Positions 10,036 to 22,300 of a DNA stretch of 64,000 nucleotides are shown here, one piece after another (positions within the stretch are counted from its first letter, which is position 1; each line of letters starts with the position of its first letter). A model generated the notes under the pieces. That model was not told where the DNA came from. It made no database searches and saw only the letters and a program-made list of their open reading frames with translations. The stretch is taken from NCBI GenBank assembly GCA_963970005.1, contig CAXAMN010029027.1, positions 528,750 through 592,749 on the forward strand, given 5' to 3'. Position numbers and translations under genes: made by a program. This DNA comes from Durusdinium trenchii (Eukaryota > Sar > Dinophyceae > Suessiales > Symbiodiniaceae).

Positions 10036-11457
10036 CACGAGTCACTTTTCATAAAATGAAAGGTTGTCAAAAACTCTGAGAAAAAGAACGCAATCACCCT
10101 ATGAAAGTAGATTTAGAAAGCTATGTTTAAAAAACAAATGACCTCCCCTCAAATCTGGTATGCTTTGGAATGTCATTAGACTTTGGGAGGTTTACTCTCC
10201 ATCAAGGGTAAACAGTTATAGCTTTGAGTGGGTTTGCTGGCGGCAGGTTTTTGGGTCATAGGGCTGCAAAACAATGCAGAAAAAAATTAGAATCTATACG
10301 TGCCGAACACTGAAGGGGCAACAACAAGCTGCCTAGCGGCACCTTCTCCAACCCTGACTGATGTGTCCACTCCTGTACATCCTAGGCAGCATGCCGGCAC
10401 GAATTTAGGGCTCCATCATGAGCCCAAAAACTGCAATTGGAGGCTTGGCAAAGACTACTGGGAGAGGTGAGCCGGTGAGCCTAGAGTTTCGTTCAGGTTG
10501 TGCTGGACACGTTGATCTTCAGTGTGCCCAAAACGGGGAGGCCCATGGAGGTGCTACTAACGACTTGGTCTCCTGTGGCTATGAGATAGATTCCAAACCT
10601 GGTTGCACAGGAAGGCCAAATTCGCACTAAAACGCCGACCAAGTGGAGGATGTCACAGTTGCGTGGAGCAATCATGGTTGCGTGGAGCCTGGAAATTCAC
10701 AAGCAGGGGTGGTCCATGTTTCTCCATGTTTGTTGCGTGGAGGTAAGTGGTTTTCTCCCTCCCACATCCCACATCTACATCTGGAACTGATGTGGCAAAT
10801 GGCTAACTGCTCATTTCGTTCAATCGATACTATGGTGCAATTCCACCACACTTGGCGATATGCGGGGACGGGAGAATGATATAGACCACAGGGCAACAAA
10901 CACCTCAATCTGCCTGAACGGCGAAGCCACAGAAAGGCTATGTCCATACTTGCTTGAGACCTCCCTTCATCGAATCATAGAAGCCACCAAGCCACCCAGT
11001 AAAGAAAGATCAGAAGGATAGAGAATAAGAATATAATCTTAAGAGAAAACATCCCCATCATGATCTGAACCCCTTATATAGACCCCTTGACCTGCAAGTC
11101 TTCACGCCCTCTTTGGGAACTAGTCGATCTTCTCACATCGACCTGGCGAGACAGGCTCCGGTCACATTCAGCTTCGCCAAGCGCCCTGTGTGTCGACGTC
11201 CGCGCACAACAACGGCCGTGAGACCTGCTGCACGATGGCTCACGGCCAAAGACATTTCAACCCCACCACTGGCACCTTTGCGCCAAGCTGGTGTGCTGGG
11301 CCAGCCGGGCCAGCCGGGCGGGCGTTACGCCATGTGGAAGAAGCAGCAGCGCCTCCTGGCTGATTGGAAGGAGCCTGGAAGGTGGTTGCTGAACTCTATC
11401 AAATGATATTAAATGCGACTCCTGGGAATCCAACAAAATAGGGAGAAAGGTGCATTG

Positions 11458-11661
11458 TGCAGTGTGTCGTGAGTCGTGACCCTCAAAGGCTGGCCTGTTT
11501 CTTGGACTTCTTTATCATAAAGCCTAATAAGACCGCAACGGAGTACTTTGCTTGAAACAATGCAGTGTGTCGTGAGTCGTGACCCTCAAAGGCTGGCCTG
11601 TTTCTTGGACTTCTTTATCATAAAGCCTAATAAGACCGCAACGGAGTACTTTGCTTGAAAC
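11458..11661. repeat. 101-bp perfect tandem duplication
   Basis: Bases 11458-11558 recur at 11561-11661 without a mismatch I could find, giving a period of 103. The lack of divergence implies a recent duplication or an assembly duplication. Confidence 0.9.
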
Positions 11662-12771
11662 TGAACATATGCTGAAATGTGCAGATCCATCTGCAGCCCA
11701 GCCCTCCGCAGCAAAAATGAAAGGAACAGGTTTAACGACGCGGTGATCTGCACTGGGTACCGTGACTGTCTGATAAAGGCGGTTTCTCATCTGACGCGGT
11801 GACTCAACTCGGTTATGGGGGGGGTGATCATTCACAACTCTGGCACCACCCGACCTGCAGGACCCAACCCGACCCGCAGCGCCGCTCTACACCCGGCCTT
11901 TCGGAGTTTTGGCTGGGCTCTTCCATGCGCCTTGAGCGTGGAAGGAGCGTGGAAACCAACAGGATCACCGGTGGCCTAGCCGCTCAGGTGGTTTTGAACC
12001 TAAGACCTATAGCAAGTGTAGCAAAAAGGAGACTCATTTCGCAAGCCTGTTGCCATGTTCATCCACAAGAGTTGGACAGTGACACATGGCCCTACGCTCC
12101 TCCACACCAAGACCCAAAAATAGGCTAAAAAGATGTAACAAGGCATGTGCTCAACAAAGAAACAAAGGAATTTTGAGGAACCACATCGTTGATGGTTGCC
12201 TGCATGTGGGTCTTGACCAGTGGGCAAGAGATGTTAGAAAGCTTCATGCAACAAACACTTGGATGGGTTAACCTGCGTGGGATGGCAGCGCTTGCGTCAT
12301 CAAAGACGCCCTCAAAAGAACAGATCCGTGCCTGGGTGCTGGTCTCAAATGGCCTGGTAGAAGCTCGGATAGCTCTTCCTCAGCCCACGTGCCATGTGCG
12401 GCCGGCCATGTCTATTGGAGAAATCACACCCTGTATGTCCATGTTTTAAACCAACATTGCAGTGCATCGCATCGTGCGAGGGCAGGTCATAATCGTTTAG
12501 GCACTGGTGAAACAGCACAAGTACTGTGTCCCATCTTTTTGTCTCAAGTAAGACCTATAGGAGCCTGCTTTGCGGCTGATTGACATGCGAAACCAATTTG
12601 ATCCCAACAAGAAGATTGGACATCTCCGGGGCCAGATATGAAGCTACCCAAGCAGAAAAGGAGATGCCAGCTCGCCCAAGGATATGATACCCTCCACACA
12701 CGGTGCCATGCATGTGTTCGGAACACCTGCATCGGTTGGCCAGGCTGCGAAGAGAGCATCCACATTCTCAC

Positions 12772-12836
12772 CTAGGCGGCGGGACCGACCTCTTCGCCAG
12801 CCATCTCGAAATGGTGCACCATGTTTCTCGCGGGTT
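12772..12836 (-). CDS. exon-like island of a third minus-strand gene
   Basis: 65 bp between an AAG acceptor (12838-12837) and a good donor CTAG^GTGAGAATG. The open frame is basic (GWRRGRSRR). An alternative frame ends in a stop at 12772-12774 and would make this a last exon. No family recognised. Confidence 0.35.
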
Positions 12837-13588
12837 CTTCATGTGGTAAGTATGCTGTTTGCGGGCCTGGCACATGGGGGAGTTCAGTTCAGCAGCACTT
12901 CAGAAGCACCCCGACCAGTCCTTTCTACAAAACATGTCTTCCTGGTCCTAGCCGTGTCCGGTCGGTGGGCGCCGCGAAAAACACCTGCTTTTGACTCATC
13001 TCTTTTTCTCGGTGACTTCTGCAACGTCGGCCCCCGTGGCTACGCATGCACTGGCATCAAGGAAGGAGAGCTGCTTCTTGCAAGGAATGCCATACGATGT
13101 ATATAGTATGCGATGTCCTCATATGTCCTCTACAACATCCTACATCCCCTACAATGGTGGGAGCAATGCGTTCATCTGCAAGTTTCGCGTGTTTTTTTCA
13201 TCCTCAGCGGCAGTTCTTCACCCCACACTCAACCATCCACGAATCCACGCCTGTCTTTGCGCTTGTCTCGGCAAAGATCATCTTCTTCGCCTTGGACCAT
13301 CAGGGCACACGTGCACGAACCAGCTCAAGGGGTCTCTCTCGCCGGTGTTGTGCAGGATCCTTCCGGACATATCCGGACCAACCGATGCAAATACCAACGG
13401 AACTGGCTCCGTGAATGGCGCTGGGGCGATCCATCAGAGAGTCCCGGCTTCTGAGAATATCTGAGCTTCTTCTTTGGACACGGCTCGGGCGCTGCCCCTG
13501 TCCACCTGGCAGGGTGTTCCAACAGGATTTTTGTTGCCTGTGTTGTGTTCAAAAGGCTTTCTCAACATCCACCTGCCTTCGTACCCAC

Positions 13589-13640
13589 GAGGGCCAGCAG
13601 GGCGCTTGGGGCCAGGTCCTCCAGATCGAGGACCCAACGC
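13589..13640 (-). CDS. exon-like island of a third minus-strand gene
   Basis: 52 bp between GGAG (acceptor) and CTC^GTGGGTAC. One frame gives the hydrophobic, acidic segment WVLDLEDLAPSALLAL, which reads like folded protein. Neighbouring islands at 15.7 and 16.0 kb lie on the same strand, but I could not link phases over the gaps. Confidence 0.4.
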
Positions 13641-15690
13641 CTCCAGGCTGTCAGAGGGGAGGTCGGATCTGATCGGATTCCATCTTCCTACAAAAACCAG
13701 CCTGTCCGAGGCGTCAGGTAGGGAATACAGGCTGTTAAGGGATGTTAAAGGTAGAAGGCCTGATCACATCTCATCACATCTCCCCATAGACCCACCCAAA
13801 AATAGACCTCCAATGAGTGCATGGTGCCCACAGCCTGGCTGTCGCAAAAGACTCCAGGTTTGTAATGTCATACCTGGAGCAGCTCCCCGAGACCAGACAA
13901 CACTGGAACATGGCACCACCGTCTTTGGCCAGCGATACAAACGGGAAAGAAAAAACAAACAATAAAGAAGGCCGGCAAGACAAATGAACAGGTTACAAGT
14001 GCGAGAACATCGAAAATCATAGCAGCAATGGTCTATGAACAAAGGTCGTTACTCTTTGCGAATTAACACGTCACGTATCATCAAATAGTCCTGAGAACAA
14101 TCACGTTCCATTGCGTCGTGCCCCAGCTTTCTTCAGGAGCACAACATGAAAGCCGCCGAGATACACCACCAGCAGGGCATCTGCTTCCGAGACGTACTGC
14201 CTGAGTCGATCAGGTGTCTTGACACAGCGACTGAGATTCAATGCAGAACTTCTTCTACTGGCCACTGCGCCCTAATGCGAAATCGCAAATACGCCCATGG
14301 GCCCACACCGGTCAAGACAACCAATGATCTATTTTGAGGACAACTTCCAGTGTTGCAACACCAGATTCATTGGGCCGAAAAGGAAGGTCCAAGCGCTCAG
14401 ACTGACTTGTAAATTCAGAAGCCGAACCTCTTAAAACATAAAATCTGCAACAGTTCACCATTCTCACCTTCCTCTCATCCTCTAAGCCCCTCCTCCAGCC
14501 AACCTCGTATTGTATAGTCTGATATGCTTCCCTTCTAATTTCCTGCCGAGCGTCGGTATCAAGGATCGAAATCGCGGGTCGCCAGCCTTGTGCCGGAAGG
14601 CGTTCGTTGGCGAAAAAGATTATCAATACAGTTGGTTCTGAGCATGGGTTGGGGCACTCCTAAGCTGGTCCAAATATCTTTTTGTGCCATGAGGACAAAA
14701 TAGAACAAAAAAGGTGCAATCTTCCCGTCCAGATCTCAGCTCTTCCGAGCACTTTGTTCGAAGAGGGGAGATGATTCATTGATGATTCCATGCAGCTACA
14801 TCCGCCTGTCATGGCACTACGCATGGTTCGATGAAATTTGCTCTGCACTTTGGGGAACATTGGAGGCCAGTCGATGCCTCATCATGGTTGGACAAGGAGT
14901 TGGGAGAAAATCTGCTACAAAAAGGGCCCATTGAGACCAGCAAGCATCTGCAAAGTACATATTGTTAACGTTCTGTATGGCTTGTAAGTATCCCACACGT
15001 TGACAACAGCGTTAATGTTCAAGCCGAGCCGATCCTGCTGCGTACCCAACGAAACCCAACGGCACAACCAGCCGTTGGAACCACGCGAGGATCCCAAACC
15101 CGACGAGGCACAGTGTCCCAAAGCTCCAGCTTTACAGGGTCTTGAGACGCACGCACCTGGTGGGTGCGGTGCGGTGCGGGCGGTTCTCCAAGAGTGAGGT
15201 TCTTACGCTCCAGCTGAGCAAGTCATGGTGCATACTTGTAACATACTTGTAGTACATCTTGGGGAGTGTGCCATCTACTCTGAGACCAATGATATACTTG
15301 TAGCAATGATATAACTAGAAGAGACGCTCATGGGGCATGGTCGTTCACTTCAGGTTGCTATGTTCTTTGCCTGTCAAATCTGTCTGCTGCAATTATGCAT
15401 AACGGGGTCCCACACCCACAGTTCCAACAAGTCCTTTCAACTGGCCGAAGCCTGAAGAGCTAGGGTCAATCTAAAGACTGTACTAAGTAAACTGAGGGCC
15501 CACAATTGGTGTGCATTCATACATCGCCATATCTTCAGCCTCCTCTTTCCAAACATCTGCACCTCTGAGCTGGAAAAAAAAACATTCGTCTGGGTACCAC
15601 ATGTACCACTCACATCACGCGAAGCACCCATCATGCGCCTTCTTCACTTGAAAGTCAAGGCCCACCCTTGGACAGGTGGATCGCGCGAAC

Positions 15691-15762
15691 CGCAGAGGTG
15701 GATCGCGCGTTGCCGCCCGCCGTGGATGTCGCGGGGAACCTCCGAAGACCTTCCTCGACCTC
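15691..15762 (-). CDS. exon-like island of a third minus-strand gene
   Basis: 72 bp bounded by CCCCAG and TGCG^GTTCGCG. It is open in phase 0 (starts EVEEGLRRF) and in phase 1, the phase the upstream island at 15968-16141 would require. Product unknown. Confidence 0.35.
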
Positions 15763-15967
15763 CTGGGGGGTTGGCAGGGCACCAGTATACATCAATGTTC
15801 GTGTGCACGACTGTTTATGTTTGGCATCACAGACTTTTATGGACCTGGGCCTTCATAACTGGTGGAAAATGGATGAACCTCAATTTGTTGAGGCCCCATG
15901 CCATGACCCAAAGCATTTGCTGGAAGGCTCCATGCGCCAGCTCCTGCCATGCTACCCAGCCCGTCAC

Positions 15968-16141
15968 CCATCGCTTCCCAGCGTTCCGCGGCGAGCCGGG
16001 CTCGCCGGCGTGTTGAGGATGTCCGGGTCGAAGCTCGCGCGGGTGAAGCGGTTGACCTGGTGGACTCCCGCAGGCGATGCAGTCCACGTGCCGCGCCGCG
16101 CTGGAAACGCGCGTTTCCGCCCAAGTCGGACAGCTCAGCTC
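15968..16141 (-). CDS. exon-like island of a third minus-strand gene
   Basis: 174 bp of high GC after the acceptor AAGAG at 16143-16142, ending at GATGG^GTGACGG. The best frame is rich in Arg, Ala, Ser and Thr and contains ARLAAERWEAMG at its end. The plus strand is also open here, so strand is inferred from splice sites and from the orientation of neighbouring genes. Confidence 0.35.
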
Positions 16142-16149
16142 CTCTTGGG

Positions 16150-17785
16150 TCCAAAGGGACGATGCCGAACATGGCCATGCAGGAACTTTCGATACCCCAG
16201 ATGGTGCTCCAGGAACTTCCTCAACTCTTGCAGAACTTCACTGCAGGACCATCCAGCAGCGAAAGTAGCAGCGAAAGGGTTTTCAAGGAACGATGACACG
16301 AGGGTCATTGAAACCGAAGCAACGAAGCACTGGAGGGCCCCGTCATACCCCCTCTGTGCAATGGTGCTTCTGAAGGCTACATTCTGTGGCTCTTTGCTGA
16401 GCAAAAAGTCGTACCATCGTCTTTCCCACCTGCCTTTGTCAGAAGGCCAAGTCAGCACCACGCCAAGTATGGTTGAAAGATGTTGAAACATGTTGAAACC
16501 ATGAAGACTTCGTGTCAATCCGAACATGGTGACAGTGCCCCCATGGGCAGCCAGAGTTTCCTCATGTTGCCTCTAATGATTTGTTGAAGTTCTTTCTGGC
16601 CGATGACCACCTCATCCCCACGTTCATCCACTTTTTTTCATGCATTTACCTTAGGCCTATCCCATTATCAGTCACAGTCACAGTAGATGATGATCATTAT
16701 TAAAGGCTGTTTCTCTAAAAACGTGATACATGTTGACCGACTTGTACAAGTAATAGGATGTAATAGGACAGACCGCGACCTCTTCCATTCATCCCTTAAG
16801 GTCCCCCCCCCTTCTCTCCCGCCCAGCGCCCCCGCACCAGCGACGTTTTTCCGGCCATGAAATCCCCGAGCACCACGACCTGGACAGCGGGTGTGGAGTG
16901 TGGGGGCGGCATTGTTCCACTTAAGAGGTGCACAAGTCTGACCACCTACGAATGAGGTTGCTCCTGCAAAAACGCGTGGTGCGGAATGAACGATTAGCAC
17001 GTATATATACGCGAGAATGCCAATCTCTTCTGCCACCAAATCAACTAGGCCCGAGCCTTGAATTGAGGGCAAGCCATAGCACACAACTAAAAGACGTTAA
17101 AACGCTGCAGCATCACCCAAACGGCCGCGAGCAAAAAATACAAACATATGTATATATATGTATATCTCTATATATATATATATATTCACCAAAAAAATAA
17201 CAGTAGTTCATAATAGTTCATTTAGCATCGTAAAATCAAGCAAAGTCCTGTGCCAATGAAGAGCTTAGAAAAACATGTTCTTGCGCCATCAGCCCATGCA
17301 AATGGCCCAACTGCAGCTGCAATCTCAAAGGCATGTGCATAGCAGCTGTGCCTGCACCCATGGAATGTTGTCTTTTCAGCAATTGTTGATTTAAGAAGGG
17401 TCACAAATTCTCGAGCAAGGAGTGGGCGCCAGGCAAAATACCTAGAGGAGCGGAGAGCATGTGAAGAACCTGGGGCGCGTCATCTTCCATAAATGGTTCG
17501 GTTCAGCCATGTTCCAGCCTTCAAGATCTTTAAAATAAGCTTTCAGCAAGAATACTTGCAACATTCTGATTCTATGATAAAAACAAAAGTGAAATGCAAA
17601 TCTCGAACTGGTTCCAAAACACCACCTCCAAACAACTACAGATACTCGATGATTAAAAAGCAAACACACCCTCGAGACATTTTGCATCATCCACCTCCAT
17701 CTCCTCGCAAAATCCCTTCAGCAACTCTTTTTCGTCCAGCTGCGTCACATCAGTGATGCCTCAGGGTCACAAGTCCGTCGGACCT

Positions 17786-17832
<47 letters not shown>

Positions 17833-17842
17833 NNNNNNNNNN

Positions 17843-17892
<50 letters not shown>

Positions 17893-18160
17893 GGTATGCC
17901 ATCTATGTACTAGAACCTGATGCCTGTGCAACTTCTTGGGGTCCACTCTGCAAACCCAATGCCTTTCCTGTCTTTTTGAAAATAGACATCCTCCAGCAAA
18001 CCACAGCAAGATACAGCAAGTAACTGTTACTAGTTACTAGTAACTATATTGAAGATATTGTGAGTGTGAGCTGCCAGGGCCTGTGGTGTGCTGAACGTGC
18101 CAGCCCGTCCGATTTCTCACCCCGTCAGCGTATCTGAATGACACCAACCGTGCTTTCAGC
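16150..18160. other. intergenic or intronic stretch with microsatellites
   Basis: No coding island with splice-site support. It holds a TA-rich microsatellite (about 17144-17184), the ATG/CAT repeat with an N gap (17786-17889) and ordinary unique sequence. It separates the last exon of the Kelch gene from the islands at 16 kb. Confidence 0.5.
17786..17889. repeat. (ATG)n microsatellite interrupted by an N gap
   Basis: Uninterrupted ATG units on both sides of a 10-base N run at 17833-17842. The true repeat length is unknown because the assembly gap sits inside it. Confidence 0.95.
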
Positions 18161-18161
18161 C

Positions 18162-19343
18162 TCAGCACTCGGCCTCCTGAGCCTTGAGCTGTTCCTCTGA
18201 GGCGTTGAGGCGCTCCTGGAGGGCATTGAACTCACTGGGCGTCGGGTTTCTGGGCTACACGTAGCTGTAGCCCCGAGCCAGGCGCAAGAACCACTCAACC
18301 ACGTAGGCGCTTGGCCCTGGTACTCCGCCGCTGAACGGCCCTACTGCGCTTGGTCTTCGCCGCGGAGGAGTTCGGGCCGACCCGCCTGAACAGCGTCCAG
18401 CTCGCTCTGATGGGCCGCGAGCAAATGCGCCATGTGTGCCATCGGGTCGGAGGGCCCCTGGAACGAGGTCGGCAGTGCGCATTTCGGGCAATTGAAAAGC
18501 AGGATGGGTGACACAACCACCCATGACATGTTTTTTTTGCAACTTTGCCTGCTGGAAGGTAGCAATATGTGGTACTGCCCCGAAGCGCAATTGAGATAAT
18601 TGAGGGTCCTCCCAAAACACTGCTCTGAGGTGAAAGACATTTCCTATCATTTCCTCTACGGCAAACGGGCGTATCTTAGACATGATATGAATTATGAACA
18701 AGTAACCTGGTTTCTCTCCGGATCGTTTTAACATGCCATCGCCTATAGCCAGTGGGCTCAGGCCACAACTCCAAAACTTATATACACATCCCATCTTTCA
18801 AACCCAATGATCGTCAAGTAAGTTTAACTGTGTTTGGTGATCCTGGTCTGCGACACGAAGGTCAAGGGTTTTCCTGTGCAACCTCCAGTTGAACCTGGCC
18901 GCAAACTCATGCTGGTGCCAAGCAAGGTGGCACGAGCTGCTGGATTCTGCCACACGCACGCATTTCTGCTATGCCCTCTCTTTGGGCACCCTATTGCCTA
19001 TATATTGCATGTATTGATGGTTTTTTCATGATTTGTCCGTGGCCTGCGGAAACTCCGAAGGCAGCTGGGGACAAAAATCCCAACCCATGTAGGCAAAGTA
19101 GGCTTTGAACCATGGACTGTGCCCACGGCACTGCTTCCGCTGTGTCTGGGTGCTTAGATATCATTACTTGGCCTAGTCTAGGACGAGTCATCCAAGTCAT
19201 CCGAGATCCCAAACGAAAAAAAAGGCGTCCACCCACCCTCCACCCTCCACCCAGACGGCCTGAGCACCGATCAGCTCCGTGAGCCTCCGGGCCTGAAGGC
19301 GCGCGCGAAGGCGCAGCGCGGCGCGAGTCTCGGACCGTTGAAC
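18162..19343 (-). CDS. last exons: coiled-coil C-terminus with stop
   Basis: Three exons in agreeing phase. 19343-19257 contains LRLRARLQARRLTEL. 18457-18348 contains AHLLAAHQSELDAVQAG. 18249-18162 contains FNALQERLNASEEQLKAQE and ends in TGA. The donor after 18348 is GC (CAAGC^GCAGTA). A phase-2 end there joins to the single base before the AAC codon at 18248. Composition is that of a long amphipathic helix, so oligomerisation is likely. Confidence 0.65.
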
Positions 19344-22300
19344 CTCTTGGAATCGACTTGTTGGGAGCCCTTCGAACTGCCAATCGCTCCTTTTTTTAGG
19401 ACTTGTGGTGGACTAGAATGGGCTTACAGCATCCTACTGTGCTCCCGAACCTTGCAAAAGGTGTGGGGAGATAGTTTGCTGTTGGAAGTTTATTATTGGG
19501 GCTCCGGGCCACCGGGGGCGTCAGCACCCCCAAAAATAAAGTAATTATGAGGGGGTAGCCAAGGTACTTTAAAATCTGACTAAGCTATCAGAATACCTCA
19601 AGGGAGGCAACTTTATGAACATAAAATGAGCAACCCCAAGGCAAAAAATCCTTATGATAGACGTCGGCTCCCACTCCACCCTGATCTTGACCTATGATAC
19701 GTCTGTTCAACGCAAATGCCCAAGACTGCCGGTTCACCAAATGCCCAATTGCAATGAAGCTGAAATCTGCCAATCCAAAGCTAAACTCACCCTAGAACCA
19801 CAACATATACCTCTTTCAGTCTGCTAACCCATTCTTATTCTAAAGCTTTCTGGCTGGGCTGGGTGGCTTTTGTGGGGGGCTGGCTTGGTGCCATGCAGCA
19901 ATTAAAAAAAATAGAATCTGCACATCTTCAACCTCCACCCACAAAAGACTAGTCTCTGACCATGCCTTCCCACATTCTATTTTCATGCTATGCTTCATGG
20001 AGGTTTCACTGGGTAGGGTTGGGAAGCACTGGCATGGCTTGTGTGGGGTGCTGTGCTTGTGTCTGTGTTTTGGGTGGCTTTTATTAGAAAGACAATTGCT
20101 AATATGGAAAAACAATTGCAATAAAATACAATCTACCGCTAAACTCACCCTAGAACTAGACTGCAACATATACCTCTTTCAGTCTGCTAACCAGTTCTTA
20201 TTCTAAAGCTTTCTGGCTGGGCTGGGTGGCTTTTGTGGGGCTGGCTTGGGGATGCAGCAATCAAGTAAAATAAAAATATGTGTATCTTCAACCTCCACCC
20301 AAAAAAGATTTGTCTCTGACCTAGGTTCGTATCCTGCCGGACGGCTTGACACCTGAGTTGACTCCAAAACGGTTTGCTGGAGTCCAACATCAAAAAGTGA
20401 AAACACTAGCTACTTTGAGGTTTGCTATGTTAACCCTAAATTCCTTCGCCTGATTACATGCTTGTGTATTCCTACATTAGCTTCATGGCTGATGACCTAG
20501 GAACACCTGACTATCCAAGATAATGAAAACAAAATAAACCAGTGCTGGGGTTCAAAGCCATTGTATCACGACTGATTTTACTCTATAAAAATTTCTCCAG
20601 CATCAGCCTCACATTCTAAAATTGATTCTTTGGAACCAAGGTCCAGGTCTTCCAAACACAAACAGCATTTAAAAAAACATGCTGCTTTTTTTGCGCTGAA
20701 GGGGGCTGAGGTCCTACATGTTATTTTCACGGCAGCATCCCCAATGTTTATTCGTCTTGGTGGCCAAGCCCAAAGCTTTGTTGGAAAGAAACTTCTGTGG
20801 ATGTTGATTTGCAAGAATGTGGAAATGTTGCTTGTGCTACTTGAACTTGAATCATTGAACCTATACCTACTCAATAAAATTACAAAAAGTAGTGACACCT
20901 AGGTTCCTCGTTTTCTTGATGAACACCCAGTCCAACCCGGGCTGGAAGGTGCTTGCGGAAAAAGCCGTGTTGAACTGTCTGATCTGTTGATTACAATGCA
21001 AGGCAGCAGTCTGCCAAGGCAGGGGTCTCTTGCAGTCACCAATCTGCGCAGCTCAGCCTCCGAGTTCCGAGTTAGTTCTCTCCAGCCTGCCCAGTCAGCT
21101 CGTCCAGCTGCATGTTCAAGCTCCGAGCTCTCTCTTCTAACCTGCCGATGGTGGGAAACGCTCAACAACGAGGGCCGGGGCAGCGGCTCCGGCCACGCCC
21201 ACGCTGGATCGAGGTCGGGCGCCTCCGCCCGAGCTACGGTACTAGCATCGGACTCTTGGAAGTTCCAAGGACCCTTGGAATGTGCAAACCACTGTATACG
21301 TCACTTCCCAACTCCGCCATACTGTTGCGGAACAGCATCATGCATCATGCATCACCTGGAAATAACATCAGTAAGAAAGAGCAGAATCTGTATGAAACCT
21401 CATGGAGTCCAAGACATCATAAAAGCCATCAAGAGAAACCACTTCCAACATCACCACACCTCTGACTCTGCTGAGACGCACCCCAGCACCCAGCTCACAA
21501 GCAGCTGCCACCCAGCTCTTCGCCTCAGTGAGCTCCTTGACTTCTTGGCAGTCCTCAGTCCCGGTCCCCACTCGCTCGCTCGCCCCCCTCCCCTACTCCA
21601 ACCCCCCTTCCAGCTCGCTTCACCGCGTGAACAGCGTTCCCAACTGAAGCAGGGCCCAAGAGGCGATCCCAAGTCCAGCTCGATCTCCAGGTGTCCAAGC
21701 AGCTCTGAAAGCAACTCCTGGCTTTCGGACATGAAATAGCCCCTGCGAATTGAGCATTCAAGGGGGCCCTGGGAATCCATGCTCCGAATCCATGCAACCA
21801 ACGCCGAACCAGAACTCCATTGCAACTTCCCTTTCCACCAGGCAATTTCCAGAGTCGAATCCTGCCCAGTTGCGTTTCTGCATCGATGTGGGGGGGGTCT
21901 CTGGTTTCTTCTAGAAGTTGGATTGAGCAGTCGCCAAGCAAACCACAACTGCTTGCAAACAACTTGGAAGCGCGGCCGTCGCTAGGCAACTCAATTTCAG
22001 CCATGTCCCTATATACTTAATTAGTGCCTTAGTGCCTCAGTGAAAGGCACTTATGTCTTATTCAATGCTCAGCCCAACTCTACCAGTGGAAGCTGGGCAG
22101 TTCTCAAGTCCGTTCCTGATGAACCCCTCCGTTCTGAGAGCTTGGGCGGTACTTCAGACCATGCCCTGACCTGCTGGTCATAAATCAGCTGCATGGAATT
22201 CTCGGCCGCTTCTTGCTTTCGCCTGAAGCCGCGAAGCCGCGAAGCCGCTTGGTTTCGCTCGGATGATTCCGACCCGGTCTCCCACTCCGGTGCAAAGGGA

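Larger units (their letters stand above)
4680..12700. other. gene-poor stretch with fold-backs and duplications
   Basis: About 8 kb in which I find no gene I can assemble. It contains one exon-like island (5234-5292), a TCCTAGTAG repeat copy (6352-6455), a large polypyrimidine/polypurine fold-back (about 9703-10035) and a 101-bp tandem duplication (11458-11661). Short ORFs here have intron-like composition and overlap on both strands. The region may be intron or 3' flank of a minus-strand gene whose remaining exons are at 12.8-16.1 kb. Confidence 0.5.

Noticed and set aside
11113-11406. Plus-strand ORF ending WKKQQRLLADWKEP
   Set aside because: No domain, no supporting splice sites and opposite orientation to nearby exons. 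A chance ORF is as likely.
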